Source: an uncultured Fidelibacterota bacterium
GTDB lineage: Bacteria > Fidelibacterota > Marinisomatia > Marinisomatales > TCS55
DNA length: 39,398 bases
Assembly: GCA_913062595.1 (NCBI GenBank)
Contig: CAJXWT010000011.1
Coordinates: forward strand, 1 to 39,398
Direction: 5' to 3'
Part shown: positions 8,037 through 17,429 of the stretch, in pieces
Layout of the letters: every line of letters starts with the position of its first letter
Position numbering within the stretch: position 1 is the stretch's first letter
The notes under the pieces: generated by a model
Told to the model about the DNA's origin: nothing
Databases searched by the model: none
Seen by the model: the letters and a program-made list of their open reading frames with translations, nothing else
Made by a program: the position numbers and the translations under genes

Positions 8037-8408
8037 TTATAATTTGAACTTAATTGGTAACACAAACCTAACCGGAACTGCTTTGCCCTCATGGTAGCCC
8101 GGCTCAAATTCTATTTCTTTTTCTACCACGCGCAAAGCCTCTTCATCTAATATTTTTGCTACAGACTTTAATATTTTAGGATCCTCAACTTTCCCTTCCG
8201 GATTTACTATAAACCCTATATAGACCACGCCCTGCATGCCCATTTCTCTAGCAATATTTGGATATTTTATTTTTTTCCCTACTGCAACGAAACCGCCTTT
8301 AATAGTTGGCATTTTTTCTACATTGAGATATATGCTGTCCTTGTCCATTTGCTGACTAAATAGAATTGAGGAGAAGAACAGTAATATTAAAAATGATTTA
8401 TTTTTCAT
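8037..8408 (-). CDS. Secreted stand-alone TonB C-terminal domain protein
   Basis: A 123-residue protein with a signal peptide at about residues 1-18 (hydrophobic core FLILLFFSSILFS) and a TonB C-terminal domain at about 45-123. Recognisable parts are YPNIAREMGMQGVVYIGFIV, the DEEALRVVEKEIEFEPG helix and PVRFVLPIKFKL. There is no membrane anchor that could contact ExbB/ExbD, so it is not a conventional TonB. It lies 15 bases upstream of the propeller-phosphatase gene, in the same direction, and may be a periplasmic partner of that sensor or of an outer-membrane protein. Confidence 0.82.
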   Translation of the reverse strand: MKNKSFLILLFFSSILFSQQMDKDSIYLNVEKMPTIKGGFVAVGKKIKYPNIAREMGMQGVVYIGFIVNPEGKVEDPKILKSVAKILDEEALRVVEKEIEFEPGYHEGKAVPVRFVLPIKFKL

Positions 8409-8522
8409 TTTCTTTTCACAAAACTTTAGTTTATGGGTTAAATGTATTTTTAAGAGATAATAAACAAAAGTTATTAATGTTTTTCGTTATTTGCTCTTTT
8501 TTTATTGTTTATAATATGCCGA

Positions 8523-10136
8523 TCAATTTACTGTTAGAAATTCTTCTGCTTTATCAAAATAGTTTAATGATTCGATGATTTGGTTGTCTGTCATTAATCT
8601 AACTCCCCATTGTGCGTCTTTTCCCCACTTAGCACCTGCAATTTCAGATTTGATAATATTTTTTATATATTCTTCATCTGTTACCCATTCTGTAGAATCA
8701 GGCTCTATTTCCAATTCATTCAAATGCTGTAAAAATTTATCGAATTGGTCATCAGCAATTGTCCAAGAATCCCTAAAATCTTCGTAGTTTTCTAATGAGT
8801 CAGTATTCTGAGAAACAAACATCGTTCCCCAATTGAATAATGGCCTTTTTGGATTTCCAATTAGTTTTTGGGTACTTTTCTGTAGTTTCAATTCCCAGGG
8901 TATATACTCATCAGGTGTAATACCGCCTCCGCCATAAACTGTTCGTCCGTTACGGGTCTTGAATTTCGGTCGCAGTTCTTTTAGGGAGTCAATTATAGTT
9001 TCACGGTTTTGTTTATATAGTTCTGCATAATATTGTCTGGTATTACCATCTTCAAAAGGACGCTGGATTAAACGGCCACTAGGTGTGTAATAACGAGCAA
9101 TCGTAACACGAACAGCAGATCCGTCTCTTAGTCCAAATTGTCGCTGCACAAGCCCCTTTCCAAAGCTTGTTTCACCAACAATTAAACCGCGATCAAGATC
9201 CTGTACAGCACCAGCTACAATTTCGCTGGCGCTTGCAGAACCACGATTTAATAATATAATTAGCGGGAAATCGGCCCTGCCCTTGGATGGTTTGGCCAGA
9301 AAAACTTCGTTTGTATTATTATGTTTTCCAATTGTGTAGACAAGCGTGTCCCTAGTGGTGATAAACATATTAGCTATTTCTGCTGCTTGTTCAAGAAATC
9401 CGCCACTATTGTTTCTCAGATCCAGGATCATACGTTTCATGCCGCTGTCGTCCAGTTTTTTCAGCGCATTTCTAATTTCTTCTGATGATGTTGCTGTAAA
9501 TCTCGTTAACCAGATGTAGCCCGTTTGATCATCTAGCATTAGCGCTGCACGGACACTATAAATAGGAATAACATCTCGAATGATGGTCACTTCAAAAGGT
9601 TTGGAGCCAATTCTAGCAATTTTAAGGTCCACACTTGTACCTTTAGGTCCACGGAGTGTTTTCATAACTTCATCTTTAGTTATACCGTATGCATCTTCTC
9701 CGTCAATTTCAATTATGCGATCTCCGGGCTGAAGACCAACACGTTCTGAAGGACTATCTGCAACTGGTGCAATAACTGTGATATACCCTTCCAATACATC
9801 AAATTCTATACCAATACCTTGGAATTTCCCTCGAAATATTTCATCAATTTCCTCCTGTTTTTTGGGAGGGATATAAACAGAGTGCGGATCCAATTTCTCC
9901 ATAAATCCATGAAAAGCACCATTCCATATTTTATCCATATCAATATCTTCGTAATAATATTCATTTACATACTGAATTATTTGATTAAAAACCCGAAACT
10001 TATTTTCAATGATACGGTAAGTGTCTTTGGATCCAGAATAAAGAACACGAACTGCAGGTATAGTAAGAATAATAAAAATAATTATTACTGTTGTAAGAAA
10101 TGAAAACTTTACTTCGGATGGGTAGGCTTTATTCAT
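8523..10136 (-). CDS. C-terminal processing peptidase, S41 family, with PDZ domain
   Basis: Periplasmic serine protease that trims C-termini of exported proteins. The 537-residue protein has an N-terminal membrane anchor or uncleaved signal (about 11-31), a PDZ domain (about 103-188, with the VADSPSERVGLQPGDRI loop) and an S41 catalytic core. The catalytic dyad is inferred as Ser302 in GSASASEI and Lys327 in GETSFGKG, 25 residues apart as in E. coli Prc and plant CtpA. An extra 170-residue C-terminal region follows. The gene lies 37 bases downstream of the beta-barrel gene, probably in one transcript. Confidence 0.93.
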   Translation of the reverse strand: MNKAYPSEVKFSFLTTVIIIFIILTIPAVRVLYSGSKDTYRIIENKFRVFNQIIQYVNEYYYEDIDMDKIWNGAFHGFMEKLDPHSVYIPPKKQEEIDEIFRGKFQGIGIEFDVLEGYITVIAPVADSPSERVGLQPGDRIIEIDGEDAYGITKDEVMKTLRGPKGTSVDLKIARIGSKPFEVTIIRDVIPIYSVRAALMLDDQTGYIWLTRFTATSSEEIRNALKKLDDSGMKRMILDLRNNSGGFLEQAAEIANMFITTRDTLVYTIGKHNNTNEVFLAKPSKGRADFPLIILLNRGSASASEIVAGAVQDLDRGLIVGETSFGKGLVQRQFGLRDGSAVRVTIARYYTPSGRLIQRPFEDGNTRQYYAELYKQNRETIIDSLKELRPKFKTRNGRTVYGGGGITPDEYIPWELKLQKSTQKLIGNPKRPLFNWGTMFVSQNTDSLENYEDFRDSWTIADDQFDKFLQHLNELEIEPDSTEWVTDEEYIKNIIKSEIAGAKWGKDAQWGVRLMTDNQIIESLNYFDKAEEFLTVN

Positions 10137-10173
10137 TTGTTAAACTCTATAAGTAAGTGTTATTATTTGAACA

Positions 10174-11094
10174 TTAAAGACCAAAGTAGAGCATTGTTCT
10201 AAAGGTTAATCCAGACAACGCTGATTCAGGTGAATCGCTGATCTGAAAACGATCGTTGAGTTTCCATTGTCCGGCCCGGACAACTCCCTTATTGTAGCCA
10301 ATGCTGAGACGAAGTCCCACCCGATCTGTGATTTGCCATTTTACTGCTACATATGGTTGAAAATTGAAAAAAGTACCGCTTATACTGGTCATCCCCGCAC
10401 TGGATGCCAGTGGCGGTAGGTATGACCCCTGTAATGCATCAAATGCAAGGTTGGATGTGGTTCCTGTAGTATCAATCGCATAATACAGAGTATCATTGAT
10501 GATTTGACCAAAATTATTGCTGAAGCTTGCGTCCCAACGTGGTGTACCTGTATTCTGATCGATAGATATAACGGTTCTGCCTATCCCGAACATCGCACCA
10601 CTGGCTACTTCTAAATCACGGAAAATTGGTACAACATATTCTAGTGTTGCTGCGCCAATCATAAACGTGAATTTTGCTTCTATAGTTGGCACAAAAATGC
10701 CAGTGTAAACTTGTGTCTTATCACGGTAAATTAAATCGCCGCCTATAGTAGTGTCTGCGAATTGAAATCCCGGTAATGTATTCGATTCAACCGCAAGCTT
10801 AACGCTAAGCGCATTGCTAATTCGGGATGTACCAATTCCCGCATAACCGCCCAATCTCCATCGACCAGCAATTTGTGTAAATCCTTCGCCGCCGTGGACA
10901 ACAAAAGGGGAATTGAAATTATCTGGATTAACGCCTACTTGCCTGAGTTTTGATGCACCGGGAATTGAGTCTAGCATCATATACATTGGGCTGTAACCTA
11001 TTCCACCGCCAAAGTAATCTTCCACCGGATACAGATCGCTTTGCGCGAATATTACAATTGGCAGGATAAGTATGATCAACTTACATCGGTTCAT
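10174..11094 (-). CDS. Predicted outer-membrane beta-barrel protein, family not recognised
   Basis: A 306-residue protein with a signal peptide (about 1-17, ending at FAQS). After it come many alternating hydrophobic and polar strands rich in glycine and aromatic residues, and the C-terminal strand ends in MLYFGL. Strand-like stretches include FQPYVAVKWQITDRVGLRLSIGY, whose alternation is typical of barrel hairpins. I do not recognise a named family. It diverges from the large FG-GAP/Ig gene at 11302 across a 207-base region, and precedes the S41 protease gene. A role as an export or anchoring partner for the large proteins is speculation. Confidence 0.6.
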   Translation of the reverse strand: MNRCKLIILILPIVIFAQSDLYPVEDYFGGGIGYSPMYMMLDSIPGASKLRQVGVNPDNFNSPFVVHGGEGFTQIAGRWRLGGYAGIGTSRISNALSVKLAVESNTLPGFQFADTTIGGDLIYRDKTQVYTGIFVPTIEAKFTFMIGAATLEYVVPIFRDLEVASGAMFGIGRTVISIDQNTGTPRWDASFSNNFGQIINDTLYYAIDTTGTTSNLAFDALQGSYLPPLASSAGMTSISGTFFNFQPYVAVKWQITDRVGLRLSIGYNKGVVRAGQWKLNDRFQISDSPESALSGLTFRTMLYFGL

Positions 11095-11226
11095 GGAGCG
11101 CTTCGGATTCTATGCGAATCGAATATATCTTCGGAAATTTATCGTTTACTGTAGCAATTCGGTAGCGAAATGTTGCCAGATAATAAAAGGGAATTAAAAT
11201 TACCATTGCAGAGAATTTAGAACATC

Positions 11227-11255
11227 ATACCAATTAGATATATACCAATTAGATA
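11227..11255. repeat. Tandem 14-base direct repeat in a divergent promoter region
   Basis: ATACCAATTAGATA occurs twice, at 11227-11240 and 11242-11255, separated by one base (15-base period). It lies between the divergent barrel gene (start 11094) and the large surface-protein gene (start 11302). It could be a regulator binding site or a plain duplication. The remainder of 11095-11301 shows nothing else that I can name. Confidence 0.6.
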
Positions 11256-11301
11256 ATAGACCGTTTCTGTGATATTATTGTATATTCCAGTATAGAAATC
11301 A

Positions 11302-13749
11302 ATGCACAATTGTTTTCGCAAAAAACCTCGGATGGTATTCCTAACTAATTTTCGAGGACCAATACTGTTATTGGTCCTATTGTTATCGGTATCTCTCTCT
11401 GCCAGGTCAATAAAACTAGCGGGCACATATGATCTGAATGGAAATGATCGCAGTGAGTTATTATTATTGAAGGGTGGAGGCCTGCAATACGTAGAAATTG
11501 AAGATAATGGCGACCATAGGGAAATATGGTATTACCATCCCGATGGGGATCGATCTGCGGCCGTAGTGGATGCGGTTCTTGCCAATATTAATGATGATCC
11601 AAACCCAGAATTAATTGCAATAATCTCTGCACCATCGATCAAAACGGATAAAAAAGTTCCTTGGCTTGTTGTTTTTAAATGGACTGGATCACGATTTACA
11701 TCGGAACCATTAAAGCGTTTTTATTTTCCCGGAGAAAGGGATCTTTTACGTCCATCGAATATAAATATTTCTGAAATTGATGACAAGACAACTTTTTCTA
11801 TCTCTATTGGTAGTCCTTCCAGAAAGGCAGTTATTTTTAACTTATCAGAGCAACTTGGATCCCTGGTGATTGAAGCGCCTATGATTCTTCAACCGGACAT
11901 TATCAAAAATGGCTATGGCCGATTATTCACTGCGTCGTTTAATACAAAAGATGGCCAGATGATTGCTGTTTTCAGCCTAGAGGGCGACATAATGAAAACA
12001 GCAATATTTTCAAGCACTGATGGCAAGGAAATAGCTTCAGACCTACTCGTATTGGATGGTATGCAAAACTTGTATGCCCCTGACATTTGGGTTTATGATA
12101 TTAGTTATAATGATGATCAGGGTGTTCTATTGCCATTCGAAAACGATCAAGTGCTTATGCTAAGTTTTACTGATGGTGAATTATCTTTATCACCCAGCGA
12201 CTATTCTGGCCAGGGATTATTTGCTGTTGCCGACGCCACATCCGCACAGGAAATTAATAAAGTTGTACTGGCCCGTGTCGAAGCTGGTCTTTATAAAAAA
12301 CTAGATGAAGAATTATCTAGTGAGACAAAAATAGACCAGGTAACTATTGATTCCCTTATAAGCAATATTACCAATATTGATTCTGCATTCGTTGGGGATT
12401 CTTTACTAATTCCCGCCACAGTTGATTCAGCTGGCGGTTTTTATAGTTTTCAATGGTTAGTAAAGCCTCCTGTTGGAACGGTTTTTCAACCAAGAACAGG
12501 AATCATTAATTGGATACCCACCAGCGAGCAAACAGGAGATAATATTTTCGCTTACCTTTCACAAATACGATTAGGCGAAAAACTATTTAGTGTATCAACC
12601 CCATTTGGTAAACAACACAAGATAATACCTGTACTATCTGATTCATTGTTTGCATTCAAATTATTTGTTAAGGATACAGTAGTGCCTGAGGTACTATTTG
12701 AACTTGACGAATTTGTTACTTTGGAAGAAGAAATAGTTACAATTACAGTTGTAACTAGAGATACGACAATTAATCGTTATCATTTTGATGGAGAACATTT
12801 ATTCAACTTAGATGTAGGATATGATATCTTTAAAGATAATGGGCCATCAGTTCTTACCACCAGCATTAAATCCAATCTATTTCTTGTAGATAGACCAGTA
12901 ACATCAAAGCTCACTTTTAATCGTAATGAAGACCCTGATAGTATTATAACAACAATAAATATTGTACATGATCTAAAAAACAATACACTGGAGTTAACAA
13001 AGTCACCAACAAATGATTCGATTCCACAATCTTATAGCCCTGAGGATTGGAATTCAGACTGGTATCAATATCCGGAATATGTATTTAACGGTTTCCCATC
13101 TACTCTTTCAATGGATTCAATTGGTAGCAATCTTGAGTTTGATTTGGGCTTGGATTCAATTATTCAATCATATGCAAATATTTCTGTGACTGTGCCGTTA
13201 GGATCAAATTCGTATACAAGCGCGTTTTCGTTCCCAGATGAGATTCTTGTAAAAGATATTAGTGTTGCAATCGATTTGGATACGCTAGGAGACATAGTAG
13301 TTCGGTCTGAATTTGGCCTCTATGGTTCAGTTTCAGCGACCTCATTAGCAGGTATTTTTGATTTGAAAGATAGAATACGATTCAATAAACAATTTTTAGA
13401 GGCAAAAAAGCTTTTTAAGGGTGCTGGGTTCGAGAAATCTGTTATTACAGAAACAACCAGTGCAATTACTGATACAGTCTCAAGCGATACAACAATGGTA
13501 GATTCGGTTTCTGCTGATACAGCAAGTGGCGCTATTAATGATAAGCCTACCATTTCTGATACAGTCACTTCATCGCCGGATTCATTAACAATAACCCAGC
13601 CCGTTGATACGCTTAATACTTCTGTGCCAGATACAACGGTCAATGACACCAGTAATACAGTACAGTCTGACAGCGTAGCTGTAACACAAGAAGAAGAAAC
13701 AAATACCGAAGAAGAAGGTTCATCGGAACAAACCGATAACACACCATGA
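11302..13749 (+). CDS. Large secreted protein with degenerate FG-GAP-like repeats and one Ig-like repeat
   Basis: An 815-residue protein of unknown function. A signal peptide ends near residue 34 (PILLLVLLLSVSLSA); an ATG at 11332 is an equally plausible start. Residues of about 38-330 contain FG-GAP-like units, of which DLNGNDRSELLLL and NINDDPNPELIAI are the clearest; others have lost the acidic calcium loop. An Ig-like repeat starts near Tyr381 (YSFQWLVKPPVG, GIINWIPTSEQ). A beta-rich region follows, then a Ser/Thr/Asp-rich low-complexity tail from about 710. It is paralogous to the next gene and overlaps it by four bases (ATGA), so the two are probably made together. Confidence 0.75.
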   Translation: MHNCFRKKPRMVFLTNFRGPILLLVLLLSVSLSARSIKLAGTYDLNGNDRSELLLLKGGGLQYVEIEDNGDHREIWYYHPDGDRSAAVVDAVLANINDDPNPELIAIISAPSIKTDKKVPWLVVFKWTGSRFTSEPLKRFYFPGERDLLRPSNINISEIDDKTTFSISIGSPSRKAVIFNLSEQLGSLVIEAPMILQPDIIKNGYGRLFTASFNTKDGQMIAVFSLEGDIMKTAIFSSTDGKEIASDLLVLDGMQNLYAPDIWVYDISYNDDQGVLLPFENDQVLMLSFTDGELSLSPSDYSGQGLFAVADATSAQEINKVVLARVEAGLYKKLDEELSSETKIDQVTIDSLISNITNIDSAFVGDSLLIPATVDSAGGFYSFQWLVKPPVGTVFQPRTGIINWIPTSEQTGDNIFAYLSQIRLGEKLFSVSTPFGKQHKIIPVLSDSLFAFKLFVKDTVVPEVLFELDEFVTLEEEIVTITVVTRDTTINRYHFDGEHLFNLDVGYDIFKDNGPSVLTTSIKSNLFLVDRPVTSKLTFNRNEDPDSIITTINIVHDLKNNTLELTKSPTNDSIPQSYSPEDWNSDWYQYPEYVFNGFPSTLSMDSIGSNLEFDLGLDSIIQSYANISVTVPLGSNSYTSAFSFPDEILVKDISVAIDLDTLGDIVVRSEFGLYGSVSATSLAGIFDLKDRIRFNKQFLEAKKLFKGAGFEKSVITETTSAITDTVSSDTTMVDSVSADTASGAINDKPTISDTVTSSPDSLTITQPVDTLNTSVPDTTVNDTSNTVQSDSVAVTQEEETNTEEEGSSEQTDNTP

Positions 13750-16700
13750 TAACCAGGCATAAAATTATTTCCCTGGTTCTATTATTATATAGCTTCGGGT
13801 TCTCTCGCGACCTAAAGATTTTACATATGGAGGGCACCTTTGATTTAGATGAAGATGGTCAATATGAATTTGTCGCAGTTGAGTTCGATAGAATTAATGG
13901 TCACAGTGTTTCTATGATAAGATATTATGAGATTGATATTGATGGTTTCCAAAATCTAACCTGGGAACTAGAGTTGCCGGATGGATTACTGGGCAGTTTT
14001 GTTGGTGTAAGGCTTGCTGACCTAGTTGGAGATGGTGTCCCTGAATTAATTGCGGTTGCCAACTTATCAGCAAATGGCGATGGAACTATACTCCAGCCCA
14101 TAATTTTCTATTATAAGTGGTACGATGATGGTTTTGGAGAAACTCCGGCAGGGTTTTTAAACCTTGGAGATGAAAAGGGTTTTGTGCGTTGCAACAATTT
14201 TGATGTATTTAATTTGGATAATGACGACGATCAGGAAATCTTATTATCCCTTGGTAGCCCGTTACGGGGACTTTCTATAATTGATCTAGATGAAGAAGGA
14301 AATTTGACAATGATTGAGCGTTTGGAACCAAGTGCTTTGAAAACGGGTATCGGTTTTGTTTATGGAGCTGCATTGGATTGGAACCGTGATGGCTACGATG
14401 AAATCATAAGTTTTAGTCCTGAAGGCAATGTTATGAAAATTCAACCATATTTTAATCGTAATGGACGTCTGGTGTTAGGAGAATCAAAGCAAGAAATTAT
14501 AACTGGGATGAATGGACCACTTCCTATGTCGATAGTCGTTTCCGATTGGGATTCCGATGGCTTTAAGGATGTTTTATTGCCTTTTCAATCTGGACATGTT
14601 GTTTCTATGACTTTGTCCCCCGCTACTGTTGCAGTTGAGGTATTACCTGTTGATGCTGGCCCACTATCTGATATGAATGTAGTCGATATCAATTTAGATA
14701 ATGTTGCTGATTTATTACTGATTTCTGGTGAAATGAATATGATAACTATGGTGATGGGCTCGCTGGATGCTGTTGATCTAGAGACAAGTTATTTTACACT
14801 TGAGACTGAATCAACCGGAGCACAAGTTTTTGCGACGATTCCAGTAACAGACGGAGGAGATTATACTGGGTTTATCATTGCATCTAGTTGGGATGGAGAA
14901 GAAAGCAGTGTTTTTTTAACAGAGCTTGGCAAACCGGAAATTAAAATGTCTGTACCTGACGAGGAGGATATTGTAGCGGCTCTTGATGAACAAATAGACC
15001 TCATCGATTTATTTCCAGAAATTAAACACGCAATGGATCTACCAAAGATGCCCAAGCCTATTACTACAATAGGTCAACACTTACCACAAGATGTTCTTCC
15101 ACGACATGTATTATCACTGAACCAGCTATTTACTTATAAAATACCAGAAGATGAAGCACGAGAATTCTATAGTTTTCGCTGGCTGATTCCGCCTCCCAAA
15201 GGCATGTTTTTTCATTATGAAAGCAGATCAATACAATGGGTGCCTGATGATACGCAGCTTGGTGCATACAAATTAGGATACCGTATAGAAATGAAGGTTG
15301 GTGAATCTGTATCCCTTGAAGCAACCATAAGAGATTCTTTACTCACCTATCAAATGGTGCCGGAATTGGAAGGATATGATGAATACGTGTGGATATATGT
15401 TAATGATCCACCTATGTTTCTCACCGCTCCGATTGGAACTGAATTTGTATCGAACACTACCTTTGCCTATACACCTGTTGTCCGTGATCGTAATATTGAT
15501 ACTAGGGTTAAATACTATCTTGAATTAGCGCCTGAAGGCATGGTTCTAGGTGAGAATGGTAGCTTAGTGTGGGAAACAGATAGTGCGGATGTCAGTGTTT
15601 ACGATGTACGTCTTGTGGCCACAGATGGTTTTGATCGGGATGTGCAGGAATTCAAATTATTCGCCCGCGCTGGTGTAAAGATTATATCAAGTGCACCAAC
15701 AGATTGGAAGGTTAATCAGCCCTACCAGTACCAAGTTGAAGTATGGCGCCCTGAGTTGGCGCAAGAAATGAAAGTTGAATTATTGCACGGGCCAGTTGGT
15801 ATGGCTATAAATAATAATTATTTGATCACCTGGACACCGGAATTAACACAGTTAGATACACAATACTTTGCTGTAAAAGCAAGTCATGGCGTAGCACAGG
15901 ATACGCAAAATGTAGCAGTGTTTATAAATCATCCGCCAATAATATCTGCTGCACCACCGGCAATGAATGTAGTTAATGTTGGGGCTACGTGGGATTTTCA
16001 GTTGGAAGTATCAGACCCAAACATTGCAGATAAAATCACTGTTACTGCTATCGAACTTCCTGATGGTATGCGAATTGATCCATTTACTTGGCGCCTACGG
16101 TGGGACCCCACTAATGAGGAACTTGATTTTTCTCATATGAGGCTTGAAATCACAGATAGTAAAGAAACCTATTTTATCGATGCTGATTTTTATGTCAATG
16201 CGCCAATTAAAATTGTATCTGTTCCTCCAATGACTGGCAATGTTGGTGAACCGTATCAATATCGAATTTTGAATTCAGATAAAAATAAGGGATCACTATT
16301 GCCTTACGATAAATCAATTCGTATAGATAATATTGAATCAGTTCGAATATATTCTGTAGATATTACTGATGATGTCTATCAAGAAAATATTGGTAGATAT
16401 ATTGGAGATTGGGGAAGCGCGGAAGCGATTTACCTTACTGATCCCGATAAACCAGATGCGGCATCTTTCTCTAGACTCAATGTAAAAAAATATGTACAGA
16501 CAATTTTCTGGGAAAATGATAGACTGTATATATTAATCAAAACAATTGATGATCGTACTGTAGGAATCAAAGATTTATTGTGGGAATTCTTTCAAGGTGC
16601 AAAGGGAAAACCCCCCAAAATAATTGTCGAGCGACTGAGCTCAGTACGGTATACCTTGCTGGAGTTTCCAGATGGTATGGAAGTTGATGAATACTCTGGG

Positions 16701-17429
16701 GAAATAAACTGGACTCCAAGTAAAGAACAGTATGATTCCCATATAATTAAGCTTCTTGTTTCAGATGGGTATACAAGGGATGAACAATCATTTGAAATTT
16801 ATGTTAATCATAAACCTATTATTGTATCCAATGCGCCAAAATCAGCCCTGGTGGATGAAGTATATAGATATCAAATTCAGGCAGAAGATAAAAATTCGAA
16901 TGCAGAATTAATTTATGAGCTATTAAAAGCACCACAAGGTATGCAAATGACCGAAGATGGTAAAGTGGTATGGATCCCGCGCGCTGCGCAAATCAATAAT
17001 CATTTATTTACAGTGCGCATATCTGATGGATATGCCGAAGATATTCAGAAATCCCAGATATTCGTTAATATACCGCCATCAATAATTTCAATTCCGAAGC
17101 CTATAGCTCTTACAGGATATGAGTATACCTACAAGCTTGTTGCGGAGGATTTAAACAAGGATAAAATAAAATTTAAACCAATCAAGTTACCAAAATACGC
17201 TACCTTTAGTAAACGCACAGGATTATTGAAATGGCGCCCAAGAAATAATCAGCTTGGACCAAACGATGTTGTTATTGCTGCAATAGATGAACGTGGGGCA
17301 ACAACGGCCCACGAGTTTAAAATTCATGCTTTTGAAAATCCAAGCGCGCGGCAATTTGTTAATGCCGGCTGGCCATTGATGCTAACGTTTGTTGGAATGA
17401 TATTTGCCTGGGGCGTAACGCAGATTTAA
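13746..17429 (+). CDS. Giant secreted protein with FG-GAP-like repeats, seven Ig/cadherin-like repeats and a C-terminal hydrophobic segment
   Basis: A 1227-residue protein of unknown function. A short signal peptide (IISLVLLLYSFGFS) is followed by FG-GAP-like units up to about residue 400, with acidic loops such as DLDEDGQYEFVAV and DWNRDGYDEIISF. From about 475 to 1200 come about seven repeats with the pattern P-x-GM-x5-G-x3-W-x-P-x3-Q, as in FPDGMEVDEYSGEINWTP, resembling He_PIG or cadherin-like folds. The fifth repeat carries an insertion of about 125 residues. The last 20 residues are hydrophobic (PLMLTFVGMIFAWGV) with no charged tail. Its N-terminal half is clearly homologous to the preceding gene. 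Adhesion or envelope scaffolding is plausible but unproven. Its stop overlaps convergent lpxK by four bases. Confidence 0.78.
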   Translation: MITRHKIISLVLLLYSFGFSRDLKILHMEGTFDLDEDGQYEFVAVEFDRINGHSVSMIRYYEIDIDGFQNLTWELELPDGLLGSFVGVRLADLVGDGVPELIAVANLSANGDGTILQPIIFYYKWYDDGFGETPAGFLNLGDEKGFVRCNNFDVFNLDNDDDQEILLSLGSPLRGLSIIDLDEEGNLTMIERLEPSALKTGIGFVYGAALDWNRDGYDEIISFSPEGNVMKIQPYFNRNGRLVLGESKQEIITGMNGPLPMSIVVSDWDSDGFKDVLLPFQSGHVVSMTLSPATVAVEVLPVDAGPLSDMNVVDINLDNVADLLLISGEMNMITMVMGSLDAVDLETSYFTLETESTGAQVFATIPVTDGGDYTGFIIASSWDGEESSVFLTELGKPEIKMSVPDEEDIVAALDEQIDLIDLFPEIKHAMDLPKMPKPITTIGQHLPQDVLPRHVLSLNQLFTYKIPEDEAREFYSFRWLIPPPKGMFFHYESRSIQWVPDDTQLGAYKLGYRIEMKVGESVSLEATIRDSLLTYQMVPELEGYDEYVWIYVNDPPMFLTAPIGTEFVSNTTFAYTPVVRDRNIDTRVKYYLELAPEGMVLGENGSLVWETDSADVSVYDVRLVATDGFDRDVQEFKLFARAGVKIISSAPTDWKVNQPYQYQVEVWRPELAQEMKVELLHGPVGMAINNNYLITWTPELTQLDTQYFAVKASHGVAQDTQNVAVFINHPPIISAAPPAMNVVNVGATWDFQLEVSDPNIADKITVTAIELPDGMRIDPFTWRLRWDPTNEELDFSHMRLEITDSKETYFIDADFYVNAPIKIVSVPPMTGNVGEPYQYRILNSDKNKGSLLPYDKSIRIDNIESVRIYSVDITDDVYQENIGRYIGDWGSAEAIYLTDPDKPDAASFSRLNVKKYVQTIFWENDRLYILIKTIDDRTVGIKDLLWEFFQGAKGKPPKIIVERLSSVRYTLLEFPDGMEVDEYSGEINWTPSKEQYDSHIIKLLVSDGYTRDEQSFEIYVNHKPIIVSNAPKSALVDEVYRYQIQAEDKNSNAELIYELLKAPQGMQMTEDGKVVWIPRAAQINNHLFTVRISDGYAEDIQKSQIFVNIPPSIISIPKPIALTGYEYTYKLVAEDLNKDKIKFKPIKLPKYATFSKRTGLLKWRPRNNQLGPNDVVIAAIDERGATTAHEFKIHAFENPSARQFVNAGWPLMLTFVGMIFAWGVTQI
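16269..16646 (+). other. Inserted domain of about 125 residues within an Ig-like repeat
   Basis: In the 1227-residue protein the fifth Ig-like repeat begins with VGEPYQYRI (about residue 833) but its core strand YTLLEFPDGMEV resumes only at about residue 969. The sequence in between includes SVDITDDVYQENIGRYIGDW, a proline-poor acidic segment and LLWEFFQGAKGKPPK. It has no counterpart in the other repeats. I do not recognise the fold. Confidence 0.6.
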
